A stretch of DNA of 64,000 nt from Hyphomicrobium sp. CS1BSMeth3 (GCF_900117415.1 NZ_FPEI01000004.1:310001-374000); one strand, 5' to 3'. Numbered from the stretch's first letter, positions 27,562 to 36,167 are shown. Notes: generated by a model not told the origin, from the letters alone. A program made the numbers and translations.

Positions 27562-28000
27562 CCCTCGGCCTCGCAACTGGTCGGGTTGTATTCGGATGGG
27601 CGGATACTAGTCCCGAAAATGTGGATAATAGGTGACCGGCCGTCCCGCTCCGCCACATATGCCGCGCGCCGCGCAGCGCGGTCAAAGGTCCCCGCTCCAC
27701 ATGATGAATAGGCCCGGCCATACCGTGGCACCGGCGCAACGCCCGCGCGTTTCTGCCCCGATCCCGCCTCTTTTGGCCCGATCGAGGGCCACCCGCGGCA
27801 TCCCGGTCATTGGATATTCATGCGCCGTATGATCAAAGTCCTGCTGTTATGCGTCGTGCGAGGGCTCGATTCTCGCACCGTACGGGGACACGAACGTGGC
27901 CGCACCCGAATCGGCATGAACGGTGCACTGTGGTGCCGAAATGAAAAACGGCGCCGGAACGAAGAACACCGGTTCGGCAAGCGGTACCTGGAGAGACGGC
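27562..28000. other. Gap between divergent MlaC-like and deacetylase genes
   Basis: About 440 bp with no gene I can support. Both flanking promoters should lie here. Short frames exist but have no ribosome sites. A local inverted GTGCGAG...CTCGCAC repeat is the only pattern seen. Confidence 0.4.
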
Positions 28001-28993
28001 ATGATAAGGGCGGGGCTAGTCACGCGGTGGGCCGTCGCGGTCATAGCAATCGGAAGCATCGCGGCGATCCAGTCGGGGGTATCACCGCTCGCGGCGCAGC
28101 AGGATGCGCAGCCACAGTCCAAGTGCAAGGCCGGTCCCAATACGCTCGGTGTCTCGCGCACGGTCGAGATCGATACGACCGGCGGCCCCCGCTTCGGGCG
28201 GCTGCAGTACCGCGATCATGACTTCCTCCAGGAAGGCGAAGTCGTCCTGACGTTCGACGACGGCCCCCATCCGTCGTTCACGCCCATGATCCTGGATGCG
28301 CTCGACGAGCAGTGCACCAAGGCGACGTTCTTCGTCCTCGGGCAGCGCGCACTGAGCTTCCCCGCGCAGTTGCGCGAGGTCGGCCGGCGCGGTCACACGA
28401 TCGGCACGCACACCTGGGCGCACGCCAATCTCGGTCGGAGCAGTGCGGCACAGGTCGAATCCCAGATCGAGCTCGGCATCAGCGCCGCCCAGCTCGCGCT
28501 CGACGGCCCGACCGCCCCCTTCTTCCGCTTTCCCTACTTGAGCGATCCCGGCGCGGGACAGCGCCATCTGCAGAGCCGCGACATCGCCAACATCTCGATC
28601 GACGTCGATTCGCACGACTTTCGCACCAAGAGCCCGTCGCGCATGATCGCCAACGTGCTGCGCGGCCTTCAGGAAAAGAAGAAGGGCATCATCCTCTTCC
28701 ACGACATCCAGCCTTCGACGGCGCACGGCATTCGCCAGATGCTCGTCGAGCTGAAGTCGCGCGGCTATCGCATCGTGCACATCAAGCCGAAGCAGAGCCA
28801 GTCGACGGTCGCGGAGTACGATCAGCGGCTCGAGCGCGATCGTCATGCGCGCCCGCCGCGCGTTGCCGCCGTGCGCCCGAGCTCGGCCCCGGCGGCGAGG
28901 CCGGCGCCTCAGCAGGCGGAGGCGCCCGCCGCCTCGCAGCAGCGCATCCGCGATACGCGCGACTGGCGCGACACGATCTTCGGGCGCTGGTGA
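28001..28993 (+). CDS. Polysaccharide deacetylase (NodB homology domain), exported
   Basis: 330 aa. Signal anchor near residues 8-33. The NodB domain has all five motifs: TFDDGPHP (84-91, catalytic Asp pair), HTWAH (137-141, metal His), FFRFPYL, SIDVDSHDF and IILFHDI. It removes N-acetyl groups from a glycan (peptidoglycan or exopolysaccharide). The C-terminal ~60 residues form a Pro/Ala/Arg-rich tail ending RDTRDWRDTIFGRW. Start ATG 28001 with GGAGAGACGGC before it; longer frames upstream are poor. Confidence 0.92.
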   Translation: MIRAGLVTRWAVAVIAIGSIAAIQSGVSPLAAQQDAQPQSKCKAGPNTLGVSRTVEIDTTGGPRFGRLQYRDHDFLQEGEVVLTFDDGPHPSFTPMILDALDEQCTKATFFVLGQRALSFPAQLREVGRRGHTIGTHTWAHANLGRSSAAQVESQIELGISAAQLALDGPTAPFFRFPYLSDPGAGQRHLQSRDIANISIDVDSHDFRTKSPSRMIANVLRGLQEKKKGIILFHDIQPSTAHGIRQMLVELKSRGYRIVHIKPKQSQSTVAEYDQRLERDRHARPPRVAAVRPSSAPAARPAPQQAEAPAASQQRIRDTRDWRDTIFGRW

Positions 28994-29041
28994 GCTGACG
29001 TCGCGCTGCTATTGCGCGGCATTTCCTGAGATCAATGGACT

Positions 29042-29082
29042 CCCCTTCCCCTTCTCCCCGTAAGAACGGGGAGAGGGGAAAG
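29042..29082. repeat. REP-type hairpin
   Basis: CCCCTTCTCCCCGTAAGAAC then GGGGAGAGGGG; a single-hairpin member of the family found at 13736 and 20079. It lies 3' of both the deacetylase and the AhpD-like gene (convergent). Confidence 0.7.
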
Positions 29083-29084
29083 CC

Positions 29085-29675
29085 TTACCGCCCCAGCTTG
29101 TAGAACTCGTCGTTCGGGCGCATGGCCGTGAGATTGGCCATGCGGTTCGAGAGCGCGAAGAACGCCGCGATCGCGCCGATATCCCAGACCTCGTCGTCGC
29201 TGAAGCCCTGCTTCTTGAGCCCCTTGAAATCCTCGTCCCCGACCGTCTCCGCCTCGAGCGCGACCTTCATGGCGAAGTCGAGCATGGCGCGCTGGCGCGG
29301 CGTGATGTCCGCCTTGCGGTAGTTGATCGCGATCTGATCGGCAACGAGCGGGTTCTTCGCGCGGATGCGCAGGATGGCCCCGTGCGCGATCACGCAGTAC
29401 TGGCACTGGTTGGCCGCACTCGTCGCGACGACGATCATCTCGCGCTCGGCCTTGGTGAGCCCCTCGCTCTTGTCCATGAGCGTGTCGTGGTAGGCCATGA
29501 AGGCGCGGAACTCGTCCGGGCGATGGGCCAGCACCAGAAACACGTTCGGAATGAAGCCGGACTTCTCCTGCACGGTCTCGATGCGCGTGCGGATGTCCTC
29601 CGGCAGATCCTTGAGCTTCGGCACGGGGAAGCGGCTGATGGGCAGCATGTTGCTGGCGGGCGATTGCTTGTTCAT
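29085..29675 (-). CDS. AhpD-like peroxidase-related protein (carboxymuconolactone decarboxylase fold)
   Basis: 196 aa. The active-site signature E-x11-CxxC-x3-H is intact: Glu79, Cys91, Cys94, His98 (CQYCVIAHG). This is the uncharacterised peroxidase-related subgroup of about 190 aa, with a C-terminal MANLTAMRPNDEFYKLGR ending shared by homologues. Expected to be a cytoplasmic thiol-dependent peroxidase. The DsbA-like gene lies 24 bp upstream on the same strand, so a two-gene redox operon is likely. Confidence 0.9.
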   Translation of the reverse strand: MNKQSPASNMLPISRFPVPKLKDLPEDIRTRIETVQEKSGFIPNVFLVLAHRPDEFRAFMAYHDTLMDKSEGLTKAEREMIVVATSAANQCQYCVIAHGAILRIRAKNPLVADQIAINYRKADITPRQRAMLDFAMKVALEAETVGDEDFKGLKKQGFSDDEVWDIGAIAAFFALSNRMANLTAMRPNDEFYKLGR

Positions 29676-29699
29676 GGCCTCGAGTGATCTCTGCTGGAA

Positions 29700-30398
29700 T
29701 TACTGCTCTTGCTTCGCCGCGTGAACGGGCGCGCCGGCCGCGAGCCACGACTCGATCGCCTCGGGCAAGCCATCGAGCGGACGAAAGCCGCTCGTTACGA
29801 GCGCATAGCCGCCGGCCTCGGTGCCGGCCGCGAGCAGCGGGAAGCCCTGCACGCCCGCCTGTTGGCTCGTGAGAAAATCGCGGAAGGTCTCGTTGCGCGC
29901 CTCGGCCGAGAGCATCTCGAGCTCGAAGCGTTCCGCATCGATGCCGAACTCGGGCGCGAGCGCGGCCAGCACCTTCACGTCGGTCGTGTCTCGGTTCTCG
30001 CCGTAGAAGGCGCGCGAGACGCGGGCCTTGAAGGCGAGCGCGTTCTCCGGCGCGAGGCGCCGCATGGTGACGACGGCGCGGCACGCGGGCTCGGTGTCGT
30101 AGACGAAGTGCTCGCGCTCGAAGAACGAGAAGTCGAAGGGCTGGCCCGAGGCCTCGCCGACGCGCGTCCACGCCCCGCGGATGTACTCGCGATCCTTCTC
30201 CGTCATCTCCTTCGTGTTGCCGGCTCTGAGACCGCCCATGACCATGCGCACGGGCAAGCGCCCTTCGAACTGCTGCGCGAGCGCGCGGATCACCGGCGCG
30301 AAGCCATAGCACCACGAGCACATGGGATCGGCGAAGTAGATGAAGTGCAGCCCTTCGCGGCCGCTGCCGTCCGCCGACGGAATTGCCGTATCGGTCAT
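29700..30398 (-). CDS. DsbA-family (FrnE-like) thiol oxidoreductase
   Basis: 232 aa, no signal peptide, so cytoplasmic. Thioredoxin-fold with an active-site CSWC (Cys27, Cys30) following IYFADPM, a long helical insertion, and the cis-Pro loop GVQGFPLL in the last third. This matches the DsbA-like proteins that group with FrnE and 2-hydroxychromene isomerases. Its location just upstream of the AhpD-like gene suggests a shared role in thiol redox stress. Confidence 0.87.
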   Translation of the reverse strand: MTDTAIPSADGSGREGLHFIYFADPMCSWCYGFAPVIRALAQQFEGRLPVRMVMGGLRAGNTKEMTEKDREYIRGAWTRVGEASGQPFDFSFFEREHFVYDTEPACRAVVTMRRLAPENALAFKARVSRAFYGENRDTTDVKVLAALAPEFGIDAERFELEMLSAEARNETFRDFLTSQQAGVQGFPLLAAGTEAGGYALVTSGFRPLDGLPEAIESWLAAGAPVHAAKQEQ

Positions 30399-30442
30399 TT
30401 TGGGACCTTTCCCGGGGCGCTCGACAGCCCCGTTGCATCACG

Positions 30443-30609
30443 CTAAAGCGTCGGACCCTCAAATGCGACCCACGGTTCGGATCGGGCTCGATATCGCATT
30501 TGAGGTCCAAAGACGCTTTAGAGTCAAACAGTCCTAAAGCAACTTTGGACTTGAAATTCGCTCCCTGCCCGCCGTCGACGTGAGGCGAATTTCAAGTCCG
30601 TTGCTTTAG
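30443..30609. repeat. Double-hairpin element, sister family
   Basis: 167 bp, the same length and plan as the elements at 18298/22740/23782 but different sequence. Hairpin 1: outer CTAAAGCGTC/GACGCTTTAG, inner CCTCAAATGCGA/TCGCATTTGAGG. Hairpin 2: outer CTAAAGCAAC/GTTGCTTTAG, inner GGACTTGAAATTCGC/GCGAATTTCAAGTCC. Lies between the DsbA-like gene and the PilZ gene, which are divergent. Confidence 0.85.
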
Positions 30610-30739
30610 TGAGCGAGCAAGACCAAGTCAAACAAGCGCCCGCGTACGCTCACGCCGGCCTCACGATCGGACGCCCACACCCCGGAACCATCAGCCGCCT
30701 CGCTCGTATCACCATCAGGCGATCGAGCATTCAAAAAGC

Positions 30740-31015
30740 ATGACAGAAGAAAAGCGAATCATCAGGCGCCAGCGCGTCCTCAAGAGCGGCAAGATCATCT
30801 TCGCGGAAGGCAACTCCGTCGTGGACTGCATCATCCGCAATCTCTCCGTGACGGGCGCGCGGCTCGAAGTGCCGACGACCGTCGGCCTCCCGAGTGAATT
30901 CACGCTTCTCGACGCTCACGCCAACCGGCAGTACGCCGCGAAGGTCGTGTGGCGGCGTGGGGAGACCATGGGCGTCGAGTTCACCGACCCGCCCGAGGAC
31001 GCGGACGAGGACTAG
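30740..31015 (+). CDS. PilZ-domain protein
   Basis: 91 aa, a single PilZ domain that binds cyclic di-GMP. Arg residues in RRQR (9-12) and NLSVTG (34-39, the [D/N]xSxxG motif) are the two halves of the ligand site, and the domain ends with VVWRRGETMGVEFTD. The C-terminus is acidic. It overlaps the stop of the convergent GFA gene by four bases (shared CTAG). A common arrangement in Rhizobiales is several such stand-alone PilZ proteins. Confidence 0.92.
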   Translation: MTEEKRIIRRQRVLKSGKIIFAEGNSVVDCIIRNLSVTGARLEVPTTVGLPSEFTLLDAHANRQYAAKVVWRRGETMGVEFTDPPEDADED

Positions 31016-31362
31016 CGGCTCGCGCCGTCGAAGCTCTGCACCGTCAGGCTGTCGAGATCGATCGAGGGGACGCAGCGCAGATTGACCGCGCGCACCGGCG
31101 AGCCGTCGGGATTGGCGCCGTAGGCGAACGCCTCGGTGCCGCATGTCGCGCAGAACTGATGCTCGATCTTGTGAGTATTGAAGGTGTAGGGCCGTAGCGC
31201 GTCCGCACCGCTGATCAGCGTGAAAGCCTCCGCCGGGTAGAACGCGAGCAGGAAGCCCTTGCGGCGGCAATGAGAGCAATTGCAGCTCACGGCATTGGCC
31301 GGCGGATCCGCATCGACTGCGAAGCGGACGGCGCCGCAGTGACAGCTACCTTCGAATGCCAT
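31012..31362 (-). CDS. GFA-family (glutathione-dependent formaldehyde-activating-like) protein
   Basis: 116 aa. Zinc-binding cysteines in the family pattern: Cys7 and Cys9 (GSCHCG), Cys27, Cys29 and Cys32 (CNCSHC), Cys71 and Cys74 (FCATCG). The family is named for Gfa, but most members have unproven substrates. Start at 31362 (GGGAGC upstream) fits homologues. Its TAG stop and the PilZ TAG stop lie on opposite strands of the same CTAG. Confidence 0.9.
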   Translation of the reverse strand: MAFEGSCHCGAVRFAVDADPPANAVSCNCSHCRRKGFLLAFYPAEAFTLISGADALRPYTFNTHKIEHQFCATCGTEAFAYGANPDGSPVRAVNLRCVPSIDLDSLTVQSFDGASR

Positions 31363-31493
31363 GGCACATGCTCCCGAATGAACTTTTCCGCGCATCACCG
31401 CGACAGATGATTGGCAGTCCCCGACACTGCCGGCCGGCGCCGGTCCCCGATCCTCGGAGCTACCCGATCTTTCGAGCTGAATGAGACAAGACC

Positions 31494-31748
31494 ATGATGC
31501 GTGCCGCTCCCATCGCGCTCGCGCTTTCATTCCTCTCGCCCGCTTCGCCCGGCTTCGCCAAGGGCGGCCCGCGGACGCTCTCGGACTACAATATCCAGAA
31601 AGAATATCTCGGGTCCGGTCCGACGCTGCGCGCCAGATACTTCAACGGCATGACAACGCGCATCCAAATCGGCGCGCGCAGCAAGGGCCGCGGCTTCTTT
31701 CCCGGCCAGACCCGATATCCGACCGTCAGAATGCAGCGCGCGCGCTGA
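31494..31748 (+). CDS. Small predicted secreted protein
   Basis: 84 aa. Begins MMRAAPIALALSFLSPASPG, a plausible signal peptide with cleavage near FAKGG, and leaves about 60 basic mature residues (YFNGMTTRIQIGARSKGRG). No homology recognised. The GAGACAAGACC before the start is weak. Real but low confidence. Confidence 0.45.
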   Translation: MMRAAPIALALSFLSPASPGFAKGGPRTLSDYNIQKEYLGSGPTLRARYFNGMTTRIQIGARSKGRGFFPGQTRYPTVRMQRAR

Positions 31749-31929
31749 AACGCGGCGTGCACGGGCCGATTGCCGCAGCGCGCGGCAGGCAGGTGGCGGG
31801 TGTGTATGCTGCGGATCAGAGAGTTTTGAAGCTGGCAGGGGCGGCGGACTTCGGAATCACCACACGAGGCGCCGCCGGGCCGGCTATAGTCGCCGACAGT
31901 CATCATTCCCAACTCGTCAGGCTTTGCGC

Positions 31930-33189
31930 ATGCCCACACCTCCGAGGAACGACGCCACCGCCATCGATCCCGTCAAGCTCGACCGCCTCGCCGAGGTGGC
32001 CGTGAAAGTCGGCCTGCAGCTCCGGCCGGGCCAGGATCTCTTCTTGACCGCCCCGGTCACCGCGCTTCCGCTCGTGCGCCGCATTGCCGAGCACGCCTAC
32101 AAGGCCGGCGCGGGCCTCGTCACCACGCTGCTCTCCGACGAGGAGATCACGCTCGCGCGCTACCGCAATGCGCCCGACGCGAGCTTCGACCGCGCCGCCG
32201 GCTGGCTCTACGAGGGCATTGCCAAGGCCTTCGACAACAACACAGCGCGCCTCGCCGTGGTCGGCGACAACCCCATGCTGCTCGCCGGCGAAGATCCTTC
32301 GAAGGTCGCGCGCGCGAGCAAGGCGAACTCGATGGCCTATCAGCCGGCGCTGGAAAAGATCGCCGGCTTCGACATCAACTGGAACATCGTCGCCTATCCC
32401 GGTCCGTCCTGGGCCAAGCTCGTCTTTCCAGGCGAGGCGGAGGATGTCGCCGTCACCAGGCTCGCCGATGCGATCTTCTCAGCCTCGCGCGTCGATGGCA
32501 CCGATCCCGTCACCGCCTGGGCCAAGCACAATGCCGCGCTCCAGAGCCGCACGGCATGGCTCAACGGCCAGCACTTCTCGGCCCTCCACTTCACCGGCCC
32601 CGGCACGGACCTGATCGTCGGCCTCGCCGATGGCCACGAGTGGCAGGGCGGCTCGTCGACGGCCAAGAACGGCATCACGTGCAATCCGAACATCCCGACC
32701 GAGGAAGTCTTCACGACGCCGCACGCGCGCCGCGTCAGCGGCCACGTCTCGAGCACGAAGCCGCTCTCCTATCAGGGCACGCTGATCGACAACATCGCCG
32801 TGCGCTTCGAGGCAGGCCGCATCGTCGAGGCCAAGGCCTCCAAGGGCGAGGAAGTGCTCAACAAGGTTCTGGATACGGACGACGGCGCGCGCCGTCTCGG
32901 CGAGGTGGCGCTCGTGCCCCATTCCTCACCGATCTCGAAGAGCGGGCTGCTCTTCTACAATACGCTCTTCGACGAGAATGCCGCCTGCCACATCGCGCTC
33001 GGGCAGTGCTACTCGAAATGCTTCATCGATGGCAGCAAGCTTAGTCCCGAGCAGATCGCGGCGCAGGGCGGCAACAAGAGCTTCATCCACATCGACTGGA
33101 TGATCGGCTCGGACAAGATCGATATCGACGGCGTGCACGCAGACGGCCGCCGCGTGCCGGTCTTCCGCAAGGGCGAGTGGGCGTCCTGA
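31930..33189 (+). CDS. M29-family (thermophilic) metallo-aminopeptidase
   Basis: 419 aa, usual size. Cytoplasmic aminopeptidase with a two-metal site. Visible family motifs: NIPTEEVFTTPH (metal Glu), GEVALVPHSSPIS (Glu and His), FDENAACHIALGQCY (His) and HIDWMIGS (His and Asp). These match AmpS/PepS/AmpT. ATG 31930 chosen over a TTG two codons upstream. Followed convergently by a phasin gene with a 14-bp gap. Confidence 0.92.
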   Translation: MPTPPRNDATAIDPVKLDRLAEVAVKVGLQLRPGQDLFLTAPVTALPLVRRIAEHAYKAGAGLVTTLLSDEEITLARYRNAPDASFDRAAGWLYEGIAKAFDNNTARLAVVGDNPMLLAGEDPSKVARASKANSMAYQPALEKIAGFDINWNIVAYPGPSWAKLVFPGEAEDVAVTRLADAIFSASRVDGTDPVTAWAKHNAALQSRTAWLNGQHFSALHFTGPGTDLIVGLADGHEWQGGSSTAKNGITCNPNIPTEEVFTTPHARRVSGHVSSTKPLSYQGTLIDNIAVRFEAGRIVEAKASKGEEVLNKVLDTDDGARRLGEVALVPHSSPISKSGLLFYNTLFDENAACHIALGQCYSKCFIDGSKLSPEQIAAQGGNKSFIHIDWMIGSDKIDIDGVHADGRRVPVFRKGEWAS

Positions 33190-33203
33190 GCGACGCCGCC
33201 GCT

Positions 33204-33584
33204 TCAGCGCTTCGGCGTCATGCCCTGCTGCATGGCGCCGGCCATCATCTTGCCGAGCTCCTGCGCCTGCGAGGCAAAGGTCTGGATCTGCGATTGCGCG
33301 AACTGCGTCTGCAGCGTCAGCACCTCCTGCACGTCCTTCGCCGCCGCCAGATCGCTCGCGAGCGCGAAGCTCGCCTCGGCATTTTCCTTGGCGAAGCCGA
33401 TCGCCCGCTCCTGGACGGCCTGGAACCCGTTCGTGAGCTCATTGGCGGGCAGGCCCTTCGTCCACATGCCGACGGCCTGCGCCATGGCATCCATGAACTG
33501 GCCATAGGTCGCGCGGGCCTGCTCGACATTCTTCTCGGCGAGCTCGCGCATCTGCTGAGGGAACTCGAAGGGATTTTGGGCCAT
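33204..33584 (-). CDS. Phasin family protein
   Basis: 126 aa, all-helical and amphipathic, with no cysteine, typical of phasins that coat polyhydroxyalkanoate granules. FEFPQQMRELAEKNVEQAR and ATYGQFMDAM match the Phasin_2 pattern; the C-terminus (FASQAQELGKMM) is the usual coiled helix. A second phasin is at 50606 and a PHA depolymerase starts at 63865. ATG at 33584 preceded by GAGGAGGCG. Confidence 0.88.
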   Translation of the reverse strand: MAQNPFEFPQQMRELAEKNVEQARATYGQFMDAMAQAVGMWTKGLPANELTNGFQAVQERAIGFAKENAEASFALASDLAAAKDVQEVLTLQTQFAQSQIQTFASQAQELGKMMAGAMQQGMTPKR

Positions 33585-33620
33585 GAACGCCTCCTCTGAA
33601 TGATCCGCGTCTGTATCAGA

Positions 33621-33644
33621 CTAGTGTGACGATCGGGACACTAG
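33621..33644. repeat. Collapsed remnant of the double-hairpin element
   Basis: 24 bp: CTAGTGTGACGATC joined to GGGACACTAG. The left half matches the 5' end of copies B/C and the right half their 3' end, so the middle ~140 bp is missing. Upstream of the phasin gene. Confidence 0.7.
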
Positions 33645-33767
33645 GCTCTGTAGGCTCTGCTTCCGCATTCAGTCTATCAGGCTTCTGACAGACGGATAAC
33701 CCTGAACGCCAGGCGATCGCAAGATGCCGGGTGCACGCGGGATCAGGCGGGACGCAGGCGCTCGCGC

Positions 33768-35111
33768 TCAACTCGTTGGCTGATCGAGCTTTCGGGTAAG
33801 ACTCTCGAACTCGCGCCGCAGTTCCTCGTTGCGGAAGATCTGCTCGAATGTCGGCGCCTCGATCTTCTGGAGCGCTTCGAAAGTCGTCGCGCTCTCGCGC
33901 ATGAGCACACGGAGCTGGAAGCTCGCCTCGACCGTCTCGTAGGTATTGTCCGCGATCTTCAGATCGTGCGTCGCGCGCGACCGCGCCCGCGCAATCTGCT
34001 CGCGCTGCTGGAGGAGGTAGCGCCGATAGCCCTTGGCTGCATCCTCGGCGAGGCGCTGGCTCTCCCGGTTCGCCTCGAGCGCGCGGCGCTGATCGGGCCG
34101 GTTCTCGGCGCGCAGTAGCTGGTTGGTCTTGGTGCGCGCCTGCTCGACGTCCTTCATGATGGCTTCGAGCTTCGGCATGTACTGCTTGTCGATCTTGTCG
34201 ATCATCGAGTCCTGGGCGTGCACCAGGATGGCGAAGAGCGCCGCGTGCATGGCGAAGTACTTGCGCGCCGCGCCGATATTCTCGCCGGACGCCGCGAGCA
34301 GCTTGCCGAGCTGCCCGTCAATCAGTTTCGCCGAATTGAACACCGCGACGAGACGCACGATGTCGCCTGAGAGCACGCCGTCGAGCAGCAGGTCGATCTG
34401 GTCATTGCCGAGCTCGATGCCGCTCTTTGCGAGCGCCGCGCGGATCTCCTCCTTGGCCGCCGCGATCTGATCGCGATTGAGATCGATGCGCGTCTTCGAA
34501 TCCGCGATATCGCGCTCGAGGCTGTCGACCGTGTCCGCTGTCACGCCAGGAATGAGCGCGCTCTTCGGCGCCGTGAGCTGCTTCTCGCGCAGCTTCACGA
34601 TCCGGTCCTCGATCTCGCGGATGTTCTTGCGCAGGCCCTCGATCTTCTTCTGGCTCTCGACCACGGGAACATCGGTCACGATCCCGAGCGCGGCATCGAG
34701 CAGGTCGCGGATCTTGCGCTCGCGATCCTCGCGCGTCTCCGTCCAGAGCGGCTTCACGATGAAATCGCTGCTCGAGGGGAGCTTGCGCGCCTCGCCGCGA
34801 TTGCGCGCGGTGTCGCTGAGGATGGCGTCGATCGCCTTCATGAGGCGCTGCGCCTGCTCGTACAGCGGATCGCCCTCGCGCGGGTCGCGCGTCATGGGCT
34901 CGGCCTGGGTTGTATCCGTCGGCTGCACCGCAGACGGCGGCGCTTTGCTCTGGCCCGGTGCGCCTTGGACGGTGCCCTGGACGCGATGAACGCTCGCGCC
35001 ACTCTGCCTGATCACATCGGCAATGCCGTCACGCGACGGCTCCGCCGCCACGGCCAGCGACCCGAAACCGGCCGTCGCCGCCACAACGCACCCGAAAATC
35101 ACCCCGCGCAT
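33768..35111 (-). CDS. Secreted coiled-coil protein of unknown function
   Basis: 447 aa from the ATG at 35111 (TGCGGAGGTACGGCC upstream). Signal peptide MRGVIFGCVVAATAGFGSLAV with cleavage after VAAEP. The rest is predominantly helical: a Pro/Gln-rich region ~40-75, then long heptad-rich segments (KKIEGLRKNIREIEDRIVKL, DSLERDIADSKTRIDLNRDQ, and ~330-390) separated by a hydrophobic stretch LVAVFNSAKLIDGQLGKLL. It looks like a periplasmic scaffold. No recognised domain or neighbour in the same operon. Confidence 0.8.
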   Translation of the reverse strand: MRGVIFGCVVAATAGFGSLAVAAEPSRDGIADVIRQSGASVHRVQGTVQGAPGQSKAPPSAVQPTDTTQAEPMTRDPREGDPLYEQAQRLMKAIDAILSDTARNRGEARKLPSSSDFIVKPLWTETREDRERKIRDLLDAALGIVTDVPVVESQKKIEGLRKNIREIEDRIVKLREKQLTAPKSALIPGVTADTVDSLERDIADSKTRIDLNRDQIAAAKEEIRAALAKSGIELGNDQIDLLLDGVLSGDIVRLVAVFNSAKLIDGQLGKLLAASGENIGAARKYFAMHAALFAILVHAQDSMIDKIDKQYMPKLEAIMKDVEQARTKTNQLLRAENRPDQRRALEANRESQRLAEDAAKGYRRYLLQQREQIARARSRATHDLKIADNTYETVEASFQLRVLMRESATTFEALQKIEAPTFEQIFRNEELRREFESLTRKLDQPTS

Positions 35112-35194
35112 GGCCGTACCTCCGCACACGTACATAGGGTGCGGATTGGGGCGTTACCATGGTCCGGGCATGAATATCGTTGACAGATTGGGTC

Positions 35195-35417
35195 CCCGCC
35201 TGCGCTGCGCGACCTCGGCGCGCGCCAATGAGCGCCCCAAAATGCAGCGAGGCGGGCTGGTCCATTCCTTTGGGCCCGCCTGCGCTGCGCGATGTCGGCG
35301 CCCACGAACTTCGGTCCCAAAATGCAGCGAGGCGGGCTGGTCCGTTCCTTTGGGCCCGCCTGCGCTGCGCGACCTCGGCGCCCACGAACCGCGATCCCAA
35401 AATGCAGCGAGGCGGGC
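35195..35417. repeat. Tandem array of three 80-bp hairpin units
   Basis: CCCGCCTGCGCTGC recurs at 35195, 35275 and 35355, exactly 80 bp apart. Each unit closes with AATGCAGCGAGGCGGG, which pairs with the opening arm (one bulged base). The loops vary in their middle. It lies about 85 bp upstream of the coiled-coil gene. Confidence 0.85.
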
Positions 35418-35849
35418 CCGGGCGCCCGCCTCGCAACGGACAGGTGCACGCACCCGCCCGGGCCTCTCGGCCTCTACCAGTTGTCGATGCTGACGCCGAC
35501 TGTGGATTTGGCGCGCAGCGGCTCCCCTGCGCCGGCGCGCCAACTCATCGAGCTCGGGCTCCGGGCCTCCGCTCTTCTCACGGGCAGGACGACGCCAGCA
35601 CTAGGCCTCGCGCGCCGCCCCACCGATCCAATTGCCGGTGCACAGAAAACCGCGTTCCCCCCGCGCTTCCCGCGCCCGCCATGTTCATGCAGCCAGCCCT
35701 CTCGGAGCGGCGCACGGACACGCGATCCGGCATGACCTCAGAATAGCGGCGAACCACTTAACAAAACCTTAAACGGCGTGCCGCACGCGGTCGTCGGCCG
35801 ACGGCAGCAAGCCGCTCGGCCCCCTCGCGTCCCGGGCTTTCAGTTGCCC
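35418..35849. other. Gene-free stretch, nothing recognised
   Basis: No frame with homology, ribosome site and typical codon use. The 80-bp array lies at its left edge. The C-terminus of the monooxygenase-like gene starts at 35850. Confidence 0.4.
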
Positions 35850-36167
35850 CTACTCCGCCGCGTCGACCTGGATTTCGTCGAGCGCGTTGTCGACCACGAC
35901 GGGCGTCTCGTAGAAGCTGATCTCCGGCTCCGCGCCGTAGCGGTCCGCGATCATCTTCTTCCACTCGGGCGTATAGACGCGCCCGGCCGCGGCCCGGCTC
36001 TCCCAGAGATAGACACCGCCGCCGATCCCGCTCTCGCTGTAGAGGTAGTATTTCCGCACGAGCCCGGCGAGACCGCGGTACTTGGGCGCCGAGCCCTTGA
36101 AGAGCTCGGCCGCGTCCTCGATCTTGACGCTCGGTGGAAGCTTGAAGCGCACGATGGCTGTAATCAT
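35850..36167 (-). CDS. Small YdhR/antibiotic-biosynthesis-monooxygenase-like protein
   Basis: 105 aa from the ATG at 36167, which follows a strong GAGGAGG. Ferredoxin-like dimeric alpha+beta barrel pattern: ITAIVRFKLPPSVKIEDAAE, GLAGLVRKYYLYS.SG, GGVYLWESRAAA.RVYT and a C-terminal PVVVDN. This resembles the YdhR monooxygenase family. Substrate unknown. Confidence 0.82.
   Translation of the reverse strand: MITAIVRFKLPPSVKIEDAAELFKGSAPKYRGLAGLVRKYYLYSESGIGGGVYLWESRAAAGRVYTPEWKKMIADRYGAEPEISFYETPVVVDNALDEIQVDAAE

Noticed and set aside
35195-35417. CRISPR-like appearance of the 80-bp array
   Set aside because: Only three units, each a self-pairing hairpin of 80 bp; the variable part is not a spacer of fixed length and no cas genes are near.
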